From assembly GCA_013821985.1 (NCBI GenBank), contig PNJQ01000041.1:1-33522 (forward strand): 33,522 nt of DNA, read 5' to 3'. Below are positions 16,392-23,894 of the stretch, one piece after another. The notes beneath the pieces were generated by a model. That model was not told the origin of the DNA. It did not search any database and saw nothing but the letters and a program-made list of their open reading frames with translations. The translations under genes were made by a program, and so were the position numbers. Position 1 is the stretch's first letter. Each line of letters begins with the position of its first letter. The stretch comes from Opitutus sp. Lineage in GTDB: Bacteria > Verrucomicrobiota > Verrucomicrobiia > Opitutales > Opitutaceae.

Positions 16392-16883
16392 ATGAGCAAG
16401 CCTCTCAACCTCATCGTCGCCTGCGCCGAAAACCGCGTGATCGGCCGCGCGGGCCGCCTGCCGTTCGACATCCCAGAGGACAAGGCGTGGTTTCACGAAA
16501 AAACCGCCGGCACGACCGCCGTGCTCGGCCGCATCTGCTACGAGGTGTGGAAACAAGTGCACGCCGACGGTCGCGTTCCCGTGGTCATCACTTCGCATCC
16601 GGAAATCGTGAAGGCGGGCGGTCACGTCGCGCATGACGTGCCTGAGGCGCTCGCCATCGCGCAAGGTCTGCCAGGCGAAATCATGATCTGCGGCGGCCAG
16701 CGCATCTACGAAGAAACGCTGCCGACCGCGGATCGCATCTTGCTCACGCTCGTCCACGCGGAGGTCCCGGGCGACACCTGGTTCCCCGAGTGGCGACACC
16801 TCGCGTGGCGCGAGACCTGGCGCAAGGAAAGTGCCGACGCAAATTACCGCTACACCTTCAGCGTGCTCGAGCGCGCGAGGTAG
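16392..16883 (+). CDS. folA: Dihydrofolate reductase
   Basis: Reduces dihydrofolate to tetrahydrofolate with NADPH. The protein is 163 residues, the standard length. It contains NLIVACAENRVIGRAGRLPF, the substrate-binding acidic residue Asp26 or Glu29 region in FDIPEDKAWFHEKT, the cofactor segment VLGRICYEVW, and IMICGGQRIYEETLP. The conserved tryptophan after the first loop (LPW in many enzymes) is phenylalanine here, which also occurs in active enzymes. The gene starts four bases after the GIDE-LemA stop. No thymidylate synthase gene is adjacent. Confidence 0.94.
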   Translation: MSKPLNLIVACAENRVIGRAGRLPFDIPEDKAWFHEKTAGTTAVLGRICYEVWKQVHADGRVPVVITSHPEIVKAGGHVAHDVPEALAIAQGLPGEIMICGGQRIYEETLPTADRILLTLVHAEVPGDTWFPEWRHLAWRETWRKESADANYRYTFSVLERAR

Positions 16884-16921
16884 GGCGTGGTAGCGCCAGC
16901 GTCAACCGGCCCTGCTCCCCG

Positions 16922-18223
16922 TCACTGCCGCGTCGCCCGTTGGTCTCGACCGTTTTGGTGCAGCACGAGCGCGACGACTTTGCCGGCCGCGTCGCGTTCG
17001 AAGCTGATGCTGGCGGGAACGGCGCGGAGAAATAATTCGTCCTTCGCGGACGCGAAGACCGGAAACTTCGGCTGCCCCGTCAACTGCACGAACAACGCGT
17101 CGGCTTCCAGCGTTACGATGAAGCTCACCGGTCCCAACGCGTAACTCCCCGGATAATCGGCGAGCAGGTCGGCCGGGAGTTTCACTTCCGGCGGCAGCTT
17201 CGGCGCGGCTGGCGGCATCCGGCCGGCGAGCACCGAAAAGCCCAGCGCCTCGAGTCCGCGCGCGCTGTGATTGGCGAGCAACACGAGGCCGGTCTTCTTC
17301 GTGAGATTGAGCACGAGGAAGCTGCGATAACCGTCCGTGCCGCCGTTGTGCCAGACGATCGTGTCGGGTCCGCGCGATTCGATGACCCACGCGTGCCCGA
17401 TTTTGCGCGTGGGTTGATCGCCGTCGGCGAGCGGCTCCCGGGTAACCGCGAGCACCGGGTTCAGCGGAGTCTCCACCAAACCGAGATTCGCCAGCACGAA
17501 ACGGGCGAGTTCGCGCGTTGTTGACATGAGGCTGCCGGCCGGCGCCTCGGCCTTGAAATCCAGATTCGCCGCGCGCCCCGCCGCGTTGTGCCCCGGGGCC
17601 AACTGCGCCGGGTCCACTTCCGTCCACGCGAGCTTCGTCCCGCTCAAGCCGAGCGGGAGCAACACGCGGTGACGCATCGCGTCGGCATACGGTTCGCCCC
17701 AGGTGTGCGCGACGGCGTGGCCGAGCACGGCGAAACCAAGATTCGAGTAGGACGACGCGCTCGGTTTCGCTGTCGGTGCGACGGTCGCGTAGGCACTCTG
17801 CAGCACGTCGAAGTCCACCGGGCCGCGCGGCGCGCCGGGCGGTTTCGCCGCCATGCGCGGCAGGCCCGAGGTGTGCGTCACGAGCTGGCGATAGGTGATC
17901 GCACTCGGGGCGAACGGCTCGCCCACTGTGTCGTCGAGCTGGAGTTTCCCCTGTTGCACCGCATCGGCGAGGAGCGCACCCGTGAACACTTTCGTCAGCG
18001 AACCGATTTCGAAATACGTGTCGGGGGTGATCGCGCGCGCTTCGTCGGCGGCAAACTGGCCGGCATGCGCAAACGTCACGCCGCTGGCATCGACCCACGC
18101 GGCGGCGACGCCGTGGGGATTTTCGCCGAGCCATTGACGCAGTGCGCCATCGAGATCGACGGGCGGCGCCGCCTGGAGAACGGTCGCGACGGTGCCAAAC
18201 AGGACAACAGAGGATAGTTTCAT
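16922..18223 (-). CDS. Secreted serine hydrolase of the class C beta-lactamase / penicillin-binding fold
   Basis: A 433-residue exported protein with a signal peptide of about 19 residues (MKLSSVVLFGTVATVLQAAP). The serine beta-lactamase-like domain shows SxxK as Ser75-Lys78 in EIGSLTKVF, YxN as Tyr159-Asn161 in SYSNLGF, and the third motif as HNG at 292-294. It also has THTSGLP, typical of this group. The last about 100 residues form a separate beta-rich domain. All catalytic residues are present, so it is probably active, but the substrate may be a peptide, an ester or a beta-lactam. Antibiotic resistance should not be assumed. The start is ATG 18221-18223; the upstream open frame overlaps unrelated genes in another frame. 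It is the last of a run of minus-strand genes from 19394. Confidence 0.9.
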   Translation of the reverse strand: MKLSSVVLFGTVATVLQAAPPVDLDGALRQWLGENPHGVAAAWVDASGVTFAHAGQFAADEARAITPDTYFEIGSLTKVFTGALLADAVQQGKLQLDDTVGEPFAPSAITYRQLVTHTSGLPRMAAKPPGAPRGPVDFDVLQSAYATVAPTAKPSASSYSNLGFAVLGHAVAHTWGEPYADAMRHRVLLPLGLSGTKLAWTEVDPAQLAPGHNAAGRAANLDFKAEAPAGSLMSTTRELARFVLANLGLVETPLNPVLAVTREPLADGDQPTRKIGHAWVIESRGPDTIVWHNGGTDGYRSFLVLNLTKKTGLVLLANHSARGLEALGFSVLAGRMPPAAPKLPPEVKLPADLLADYPGSYALGPVSFIVTLEADALFVQLTGQPKFPVFASAKDELFLRAVPASISFERDAAGKVVALVLHQNGRDQRATRQ

Positions 18224-18366
18224 AGTGCAGCGAAGGAGCGTCACGCACGCTTCGGTTCGCCTGCACGGTGGCTGAACGGCCCACCCGACGCGAGCGGCCA
18301 TCGGCCATCGACTCGAATTCAGCGGCCGGTCCAGCTTACGCCCGGCCGATCGAGCGAGGCTCTCAA

Positions 18367-18567
18367 CTACTTCGCCGGACCGCGGTCGGTGTAGGTGGTG
18401 TCGATATGGAACGGCAAGTAGAGCGGGCAGAACGCGAAGGCCGACGTGAGCAATGGGGCCACGCCCACGAGCGCCCACCAAGATTTCTCGTGCACGCCCC
18501 AATACATCAGGGCGCAGCCGACAAAGAAGCGGATCGCCGCATCGTAGGAGCCGACATTGTGTTTCAT
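18367..18567 (-). CDS. DUF2892 (YgaP-type transmembrane) protein
   Basis: A 66-residue membrane protein. The N-terminus MKHNVGSYDAAIRFFVGCALM is the classic DUF2892 pattern. Two hydrophobic segments follow (about residues 10-25 and 29-46), then CPLYLPFHIDT, typical of this family's cysteine-containing end. In other bacteria this unit is often attached to rhodanese domains, but here it stands alone, so its role is unknown. The start is certain from a full consensus ribosome site, AGGAGGT (18572-18578, minus strand), four bases before ATG 18567. It lies between the gamma-carbonic-anhydrase-like gene and the serine hydrolase gene. Confidence 0.9.
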   Translation of the reverse strand: MKHNVGSYDAAIRFFVGCALMYWGVHEKSWWALVGVAPLLTSAFAFCPLYLPFHIDTTYTDRGPAK

Positions 18568-18681
18568 TGGGACCTCCTGGGTTCGGCTTTAAGCTTAGTC
18601 CCATTCGGTCGCCCCGGCTGCGCATGCCTTGCCAAACCCGCGCCGCGAACAGCCGCGCCCGGGATTTTTTCTCCAACCTGA

Positions 18682-19212
18682 TTACCGTGACGGCAACGCC
18701 GCGTGCGCCCGCGCGACCTCGATGTATTTCAGTGCCCAGCGCTTGATTCCGGCACGTTCTTCCGGCGTGAGCGCGCGGACCACCTTGGCCGGAGAACCGA
18801 GAATCATCGAACCGGCGGGAGCGACGAAGCGCTGCGTCATGAGCGAATTCGCGCCGACGATGCATTGGTCGCCGATCTGCGCGCCATCGAGAATCGTCGC
18901 GCCCATGCCGACGAGACATTCGTCGCCGATCGTGCAGGCGTGGACGATCGCGCTGTGCCCAATCGTGCAATGTCGGCCGATCTTCACGCCGTAATCGTCG
19001 GCGAGGTGCACCATCGTGAGGTCCTGGATGTTCGTGCCTTCGCCCACCTCGATCGTATTGATGTCGCCGCGCAACACGCAGCCATACCACACGCTGCTGT
19101 GTGCCCCGAGCGACACGGCGCCCAGGACGGTGGCGTTGGCTGCGACGAAGGCGGCGGGCGCCACTTCGGGTGATTGCGCAAGGTAACGCGCGAGACGTTC
19201 ACGAACATCCAT
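18682..19212 (-). CDS. Gamma-carbonic-anhydrase-like left-handed beta-helix protein
   Basis: A 176-residue hexapeptide-repeat protein of the gamma-class carbonic anhydrase / YrdA-PaaY group. Hexapeptide repeats run from FVAANATVLGAVSLGAHSSV to about residue 145, followed by a C-terminal helix. The three zinc-binding histidines are all in place: one in TMVHLADD and two in GHSAIVHAC, spaced five apart as in Methanosarcina Cam. The acidic loop needed for high activity in Cam is missing, as in most bacterial relatives, so hydration activity is uncertain. The start ATG 19210-19212 (MDVRERLARYLAQ) fits the family. A possible small membrane-peptide gene lies 56 bases upstream on the same strand. Confidence 0.93.
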   Translation of the reverse strand: MDVRERLARYLAQSPEVAPAAFVAANATVLGAVSLGAHSSVWYGCVLRGDINTIEVGEGTNIQDLTMVHLADDYGVKIGRHCTIGHSAIVHACTIGDECLVGMGATILDGAQIGDQCIVGANSLMTQRFVAPAGSMILGSPAKVVRALTPEERAGIKRWALKYIEVARAHAALPSR

Positions 19213-19268
19213 GCCGCATGCTAGGTCGGCCGCCGGCCCGGGGCCAAGCGCAGAGCGAGCGGCGATCG

Positions 19269-19394
19269 TCAGCGCCCGCGGGCGCCCCCGGCCAGCCACA
19301 CGACGAGCCCGACCGCACAGGTCGCTGCCACCGCGAGAGCACAGCAAGCGGCACCAAACAGAATTAACCAATCGAAGAGCGACGTCGGCATCAT
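19269..19394 (-). CDS. Possible 41-residue single-span membrane peptide
   Basis: An unrecognised short open frame encodes MMPTSLFDWL, then one strongly hydrophobic stretch (about residues 10-34) and a basic tail ending GGARGR. A ribosome site, GGGAG, lies eight bases before the first ATG (19394). The peptide has the layout of a small membrane protein. It precedes the gamma-carbonic-anhydrase-like gene on the same strand and is divergent from the nucleoside transporter gene. No family was recognised, and conservation would be needed to accept it. Confidence 0.45.
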   Translation of the reverse strand: MMPTSLFDWLILFGAACCALAVAATCAVGLVVWLAGGARGR

Positions 19395-19485
19395 GGTGGT
19401 ATCTCCCGTCGAGACGCCGGAGACGGGCCAGAAGTTTCTCGCGGTTGCGAAATTGTCACGCATGCTCCGCCGAACTCGTTTCCCT

Positions 19486-20787
19486 ATGGACACTCTTACG
19501 CACGTTTTACGTGGCCTGCTCGGACTGGCGGCATTTGTGGGACTGGCGGTCCTCCTGAGCGAAAACCGACGAGCGATCAACTGGCGCGTCGTGGCAATCG
19601 GCCTCGCGCTGCAGTTCATCTTCGCTGGTCTCGTCATCTACGCTCCGCCGGTGCGCTACGCCGTCGAGGCCGTGGGGAATTTCTTCGTGAAGCTCCTCGC
19701 CTTCACCGGCGAGGGCACGAAATTCCTCTTCGGTTCGCTCGTAGACTCGAACAAACACGGCGTCGTCTTCGGCCTCAGCATCCTGCCGTCCATCATCTTC
19801 TTCTCGGCGTTCACGTCCGCTCTCTACTACCTCGGCGTGCTGCAGAAAATCGTCTATGGCTTCGCGTGGGTCATGACGAAGACGATGAAACTCTCCGGCG
19901 CCGAGACGCTCAGCGCTTCGGCGAACGTGTTCCTCGGCCAAACGGAAGCCCCGCTGCTCATCAAGCCCTACCTGAACACGATGACGCGCTCCGAGATTCT
20001 CTGCGTCATGGTCGGCGGCATGGCGACGGTCGCCGGCGCGGTGCTGATCGCCTATATCAGCTTCCTCGGCGGCAATGATCCGGCGCAACAGGTCATCTTC
20101 GCCACGCACCTCATCACCAAGTCCGTCATCTCCGCCCCCGCCGCGCTCATCATCGCCAAGATTCTCGTCCCGCAAACCGAGAAGGTCGAAACCGCCCTCG
20201 AAGTCCCGCGCGACCGGATCGGCGCCAACCTGCTCGATGCGATCTGCCTCGGCACGACCGACGGCATCAAACTCGCCGTCAACGTCGGCGGCATGCTCAT
20301 CGTCTTCACCGCCCTCGTCGCACTCGTAAACTACGTGCTCAGCGGCTGGATCGGCGATCCGCTTGGTCTCAACACCTGGGTCGCCAACGTCACCGGCGGT
20401 GCGTTCAAGACCTTCTCGCTCGAATTTCTCCTCGGCATGCTGTTCGCGCCGGTCGCATGGCTGATGGGCATCAGCAACGACGCGCTGCTCCAGTCCGGTT
20501 CGCTCCTCGGCACGCGCACCGTCCTGAACGAGTTCGTCGCCTTCATCCAGCTCGGCGACCTCAAGGCCGCCGGTGCCTACAACGATCCGCGCAATCTGAT
20601 GATCATGACCTATGCGCTGTGCGGCTTCGCCAACATCGTCTCGATCGGCATCCAAATCGGCGGCATCGGCGCCATCGCGCCCGCGCAACGCGAGAACCTC
20701 GCGAAGCTCGGCGTGAAGGCCTTCCTCGGCGGCAGCATCGCGTGCTTCATGGCCGCGGCCATCGCGGGCATTCTCGTGCCGGTCTGA
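19486..20787 (+). CDS. Concentrative nucleoside transporter (CNT/NupC family)
   Basis: A 433-residue inner-membrane symporter that imports nucleosides with protons or sodium. Family hallmarks are the first gate segment FGLSILPSIIFFSAFTSALYYLG, the binding-site motif SANVFLGQTEAPLLIKPY, and later AFKTFSLEFLLGMLFAPVAWL followed by LMIMTYALCGFANIVSIGIQ. About ten hydrophobic segments are seen. The start is ATG 19486 (MDTLTHVLRGLLG); the frame is open upstream, but those codons are charged and overlap the small divergent peptide. Which nucleosides are carried, and which ion, cannot be told here. A small secreted-protein gene follows after five bases. Confidence 0.93.
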   Translation: MDTLTHVLRGLLGLAAFVGLAVLLSENRRAINWRVVAIGLALQFIFAGLVIYAPPVRYAVEAVGNFFVKLLAFTGEGTKFLFGSLVDSNKHGVVFGLSILPSIIFFSAFTSALYYLGVLQKIVYGFAWVMTKTMKLSGAETLSASANVFLGQTEAPLLIKPYLNTMTRSEILCVMVGGMATVAGAVLIAYISFLGGNDPAQQVIFATHLITKSVISAPAALIIAKILVPQTEKVETALEVPRDRIGANLLDAICLGTTDGIKLAVNVGGMLIVFTALVALVNYVLSGWIGDPLGLNTWVANVTGGAFKTFSLEFLLGMLFAPVAWLMGISNDALLQSGSLLGTRTVLNEFVAFIQLGDLKAAGAYNDPRNLMIMTYALCGFANIVSIGIQIGGIGAIAPAQRENLAKLGVKAFLGGSIACFMAAAIAGILVPV

Positions 20788-20792
20788 GCGTG

Positions 20793-21290
20793 ATGAAAGC
20801 GCGCGCGACCGCGTTCGCGGTGTTCCTGGCCTGCGCCGGGCTCGGCTACGCCGGCCCGTCCGCGCCCGCCGATCCTCCCTCCGGCCCGCCTCTCACACCG
20901 CCGGAACTCGCCGCGCTGATCCGTCGCGCGGAATCCGCCGTGGTCGCCTTCGAGAATTTCAAGGATCAGCGCGAATCGCGGGACGCCGTCGTCACCGACC
21001 GTGCTTGGATCGAAAAGCTCGCCGCCCTCGTCGAAGCGGGACCGCTCGAACCGCGCGCCGTCTGTTTTTGCATCTCGACGCCGCGCATCGAACTCTACGA
21101 CGCGCAAGGGCGGCTCACGAGCCTGACCTTGCATCACGACACGAAGCTGCGCCACTCCGGCCCGGGCTTCGGCGATTTCGAGATCGGAGCCGCCCGCAGC
21201 CGCGCCATCCTGGACCTCGCGATGTCGGAGAAGAAGAATGCCCGCGAACGCGTCGTCCCGAAGTTGAAGGACTCGCGTCCGAAACGGTGA
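20793..21290 (+). CDS. Hypothetical secreted protein
   Basis: A 165-residue protein I do not recognise. It has a signal peptide (about residues 1-20, MKARATAFAVFLACAGLGYA), then a proline-rich linker and a helical segment (PPELAALIRRAESAVVAFEN). A beta-rich part follows: RAVCFCISTPRIELYDAQGR, then LTSLTLHHDTKLRHSG. The basic C-terminus ends RPKR. The CxC pair and the short strand-turn-strand unit suggest a small folded domain. FLAC is a poor lipobox, so cleavage by signal peptidase I after GYA is more likely. The gene starts five bases after the nucleoside transporter stop and is probably co-transcribed with it. The stop codon lies inside the first unit of a 14-bp tandem repeat. Confidence 0.7.
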   Translation: MKARATAFAVFLACAGLGYAGPSAPADPPSGPPLTPPELAALIRRAESAVVAFENFKDQRESRDAVVTDRAWIEKLAALVEAGPLEPRAVCFCISTPRIELYDAQGRLTSLTLHHDTKLRHSGPGFGDFEIGAARSRAILDLAMSEKKNARERVVPKLKDSRPKR

Positions 21291-21372
21291 AGTCCGAGGT
21301 GGCGACGTCCGAGGTGTGATGTCGGAGGTGGTAAGTCCGAGGTGGTAAGTCCGAGGTGGTAAGTCCGAGGTG
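21289..21372. repeat. Tandem array of six 14-bp units
   Basis: Six head-to-tail 14-base units follow the pattern GTAAGTCCGAGGTG. The last three are identical (21331-21372) and the first three have diverged. The array begins on the stop codon of the upstream gene and runs directly into the REP pair at 21371. Fourteen bases is not a multiple of three. Confidence 0.85.
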
Positions 21373-21450
21373 GTCGCCGCTGTCCCAGCGGCGACAAACG
21401 CCGCGCACCGCATGCCTCGTCCGCGTCGCCGCTGGGGACAGCGGCGACCA
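21371..21450. repeat. Inverted REP pair (TGGTCGCCGCTG type)
   Basis: Left arm 21371-21395 and right arm 21425-21450 are reverse complements except for one missing C. Each arm is itself a palindrome, GTCGCCGCTG with CAGCGGCGAC. The right arm reads TGGTCGCCGCTGTCCC on the minus strand. Confidence 0.8.
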
Positions 21451-21456
21451 CCTTCC

Positions 21457-21511
21457 GTAGGGGCGGACCTTGTGTCCGCCCGCCGAGGGCGTGGACAAGC
21501 CACGCCCCTAC
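21457..21511. repeat. Composite inverted REP pair with GTAG heads
   Basis: GTAG at 21457-21460 is followed by the stem GGGCGGAC / GTCCGCCC (21461-21468 with 21474-21481). A second stem, GGGCGTGG / CCACGCCC (21487-21494 with 21500-21507), is followed by CTAC (21508-21511), the head of a REP on the minus strand. The two hairpins have the same 5-base loop length but different stem sequences. Confidence 0.8.
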
Positions 21512-21642
21512 AACGGACTCAAGACGCCCGCGAAGGTATGATTCGTGAGCGCGTGCGCCGGGACGAATCCCTCTTCCCTTTCGATCGTGCTCCGGCCGAA
21601 AGCGCGGCAACTCGCACGCTCCTCCCGTCCGCGCCCGCCACC

Positions 21643-22011
21643 TCACTTCTTCTTCCACGCGCCGCTCTCGTCCTGCACCCACACGCCGGACTTGCTGGCG
21701 GAGGCGATCTGCTTGGCGCGGGCCCGGCCGACGGAATCGGCCGTGGCGCCGGTTTCCTTGGCGATGAGCGCGTAAACGGCTTCGCGGTCGCGGTTCTCCT
21801 CGGCGACGACTTGCGCGGCGTTGCCGCCGCCGTCGCGCACTTCGAGCAGACCGCGATTGTTTTCGCCCACGGCACCCTTCGCTTTCAGGTCGTCGATTTG
21901 CGGGATGCGCTGCGCCATCCGCTGACGGACCTCAGCGGCGCTTTGCGCGAACGCGGTGGAAACCGACAGCGTGAGAACGGCGAGGCAGAGAAAGAAAAGG
22001 CGGCGGGTCAT
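21643..22011 (-). CDS. ydbL: YdbL-like DUF1318 periplasmic protein
   Basis: A 122-residue exported protein with a clear signal peptide ending TAFAQS. The mature part matches the YdbL / DUF1318 family: RIPQIDDLKAKGAVGENNRG, then AEENRDREAVYALIAKETG, and the basic, tryptophan-containing end GVWVQDESGAWKKK. In E. coli, YdbL is a periplasmic partner thought to control the assembly of the lipoprotein YnbE on YdbH. Its ATG overlaps the ynbE stop in ATGA, so the two are translationally coupled. It is the last gene of the ydbH-ynbE-ydbL set, and perhaps of a longer unit beginning at proB. Confidence 0.88.
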   Translation of the reverse strand: MTRRLFFLCLAVLTLSVSTAFAQSAAEVRQRMAQRIPQIDDLKAKGAVGENNRGLLEVRDGGGNAAQVVAEENRDREAVYALIAKETGATADSVGRARAKQIASASKSGVWVQDESGAWKKK

Positions 22012-22229
22012 GGTTTGGTCTCCTGTTTCGAAGTGTCGAGGCTCTTGGATTGGGCATCGAGGTCGCCGAAGAAGTCCTCCAGCGCGCGTTCGACCTTCAC
22101 ATTGACATCGACGGTGATGTGGATCGGCTTCACCTCGATCGGCTCGGTGCGGACGCTCAGGCAGCCGGAGGAAAAACCAGCCGCGGTGACCGCGAGGCCA
22201 CAGGCGAAAAGTCGAAGGCGGGATGTCAT
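22008..22229 (-). CDS. ynbE: YnbE-like outer-membrane lipoprotein
   Basis: A 73-residue lipoprotein. The N-terminal signal ends in SSGC (lipobox), with the lipidated Cys near residue 23. The mature part, IEVKPIHITVDVNVKVERAL, then EDFFGDLD, has the strand pattern of YnbE (PI-x-I-x-x-x-V-x-V-x-x-x-x). In E. coli, YnbE sits in the outer membrane and stacks by beta-strand augmentation on the C-terminus of YdbH, completing a bridge across the periplasm. The start is ATG 22229; the upstream frame to 22301 is not part of the protein. It lies 80 bases after ydbH and overlaps ydbL by four bases. Confidence 0.85.
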   Translation of the reverse strand: MTSRLRLFACGLAVTAAGFSSGCLSVRTEPIEVKPIHITVDVNVKVERALEDFFGDLDAQSKSLDTSKQETKP

Positions 22230-22309
22230 GGCTGAAGATTGGTCAAAGTCCGGCGAGCTTGGTTCCGCCGGTGGGACGGAGCAACCGGCGATTTTATTCA
22301 ATGGCCGGA

Positions 22310-23800
22310 TCAGAAACTGAGCCGCTTGTCGAAACCGAGGTTGAGCAACTGTTCGAGGGGGCCGTTGACGTTAAGGTTCAGGTTCACGGGCGCCTTGACG
22401 TCCTTGTCCACCGGTTCACCCGCCAGTCGAATCGTGGCGGAGCGGCCGGGGGGTGCGTTGGGCGGGCGGATATCCAGCCGCAGTTCGGTGAGGCGCAAAC
22501 GCAGCAAGCCGGACTCGACTTTTTTCAACGTCGGGTAACTCGGGTTGCTCGGCGCCACGCCGCGCGTGAGCAAGCCGCTGGCGTTGAACTGCACCTCGGC
22601 ATAAGCGCCCGGTTTCAATTCCAGGTAGCCTGTGCCAAGCCGCAGCCCCCCGCTGTCGATCCGGATCGGGAGCCGTCCATCGACGAGTCCGGTGGCCTTC
22701 GCCGGGACATCCTTGGCGAGCGCGAGCACTTGCTCGACGACGATGGCGTCGGCGATGAGCGTGGCGTCGAGTTCGTTGTTCTTCGGGAAAAACCTGAACG
22801 GTTCCGCCGACAACGTGCCGCCAAACGCCCGTAAACGCGCGCGGGTCACCGCGATCTTGTCCGGTCCGGCAAACGCGAGTTCGAATTCGAGATTCTTCGC
22901 CACGATTTCGCCCGCGCGCAATTCGCGCATGGTCACCGTGCCCGGTTCCGACACCACCGCGTCGAAATCGCTGAACGTGAAATCCGCCTGCACGCTTTCC
23001 GCGGTGACGTTGCGCTCCGGATAGACAAACCGTCCGTCGCGCAACTGCACGCGGCCGTTCGCCGCAAATTTGTCGTTCGCGTAACTGCCCGTCAGCGTCG
23101 CACTGAGCTGGCCCGCCAGTTCCCAACGGCCGCCCGGCAACACGATAAGCGACTGGATGAACCCGGCCCAGTGCGCGAGATCGAGTTCGCCGCGCGTCAC
23201 GCGAAAGCCGAGCGCCTGCTGCGGATAATCGAAATCACCCTCCGCTTGCACCACGAAGCCCGGCGCCGAGGCATCCACCGAGCCGGTCCAACGATTGTTC
23301 GCGCCGAGCTTCGCCTCGAACTTGATCGTCAGATCCTGCGCCGGTTGTCCTGCCGCTTGCACGACGAGCACGCCATCGACGCTGAGCTGTTCGGCCGGCA
23401 CGGCGAAATCGCCGGCCGACCCACCACCTCCTCCGCCGGAATAAGTCGCCCACGCCCACGGGTTGGTGTCCGAGCCGTCGATCGTCACCGGCACCCGCAA
23501 TCCCTCGACCTTCACCGCACCGAGCGAAGTCTGCCACCAGCGCGCGCGATCGATCGTCACCCGTCGCGCGTCGAAGCGCTGCGTGCGTAGGTTGAATCCG
23601 AGATTTTCCAGCTGCACTCCCCAGGGCGATGCCTCCGTCACCGCGAATTGCACATCGCCCGCGCCCGCCATTTTCAGCGATGACGTAATCGCCGCCGCCA
23701 TCAACGGGCGCCGCAGCAGCACGAGCGCACCGATCATCACGAGCAGGCAGGCCGCGGCCCAGACCAATTTGCGACGAGCGGGGCGGACAGCGTGCGACAT
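22310..23800 (-). CDS. ydbH: YdbH-like AsmA-superfamily envelope-spanning protein
   Basis: A 496-residue protein with one N-terminal membrane anchor (about residues 10-30) and a long beta-rich periplasmic part. It belongs to the YdbH branch of AsmA-like proteins, which in E. coli work with TamB and YhdP to move phospholipids to the outer membrane. Family features are the N-terminal arginine-rich segment before the anchor, repeated strand pairs such as LSVDGVLVVQAAGQPAQDLT, and an end close to GPLEQLLNLGFDKRLSF. A GGGGGGS stretch lies near residue 125. It is shorter than E. coli YdbH (about 880 residues), so the groove may be shorter. Identity is supported mainly by the ynbE and ydbL genes that follow on the same strand. 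Confidence 0.85.
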   Translation of the reverse strand: MSHAVRPARRKLVWAAACLLVMIGALVLLRRPLMAAAITSSLKMAGAGDVQFAVTEASPWGVQLENLGFNLRTQRFDARRVTIDRARWWQTSLGAVKVEGLRVPVTIDGSDTNPWAWATYSGGGGGGSAGDFAVPAEQLSVDGVLVVQAAGQPAQDLTIKFEAKLGANNRWTGSVDASAPGFVVQAEGDFDYPQQALGFRVTRGELDLAHWAGFIQSLIVLPGGRWELAGQLSATLTGSYANDKFAANGRVQLRDGRFVYPERNVTAESVQADFTFSDFDAVVSEPGTVTMRELRAGEIVAKNLEFELAFAGPDKIAVTRARLRAFGGTLSAEPFRFFPKNNELDATLIADAIVVEQVLALAKDVPAKATGLVDGRLPIRIDSGGLRLGTGYLELKPGAYAEVQFNASGLLTRGVAPSNPSYPTLKKVESGLLRLRLTELRLDIRPPNAPPGRSATIRLAGEPVDKDVKAPVNLNLNVNGPLEQLLNLGFDKRLSF

Positions 23801-23894
23801 CGCCGAACCTTTTGCTCAACTCCGCTGCCGTTGCCAACTGAAAGGTGATTCGGGGGGCCTGCTGGAGCAAAGGACGCTCGCCGCGAGGAAACCC

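Larger units (their letters stand above)
21291..21642. other. Repeat-rich intergenic gap without genes
   Basis: About 350 bases between the small secreted protein gene and the convergent ydbL gene. Positions up to 21511 are taken up by a 14-bp tandem array, an inverted REP pair and a second composite REP pair. 21512-21642 holds no recognisable element. I see no supportable gene on either strand. Confidence 0.75.

Noticed and set aside
16884..16921. GTAGCGCCAGC as another REP
   Set aside because: It has a GTAG head, but I could not find a matching second arm in the 38-base gap.
18640..18675. GC-rich stretch followed by TTTTTT as a plus-strand terminator
   Set aside because: The arms do not pair properly, and no plus-strand gene ends upstream.
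16922..19090. One 722-codon protein covering the serine hydrolase, DUF2892 and gamma-CA region
   Set aside because: Only the part after 18223 has a signal peptide and domain. The rest overlaps well-supported genes in other frames on the same strand.
21289..21372. Tandem units as a CRISPR array
   Set aside because: The units are contiguous with no spacers, only 14 bases long, and no cas gene is near.
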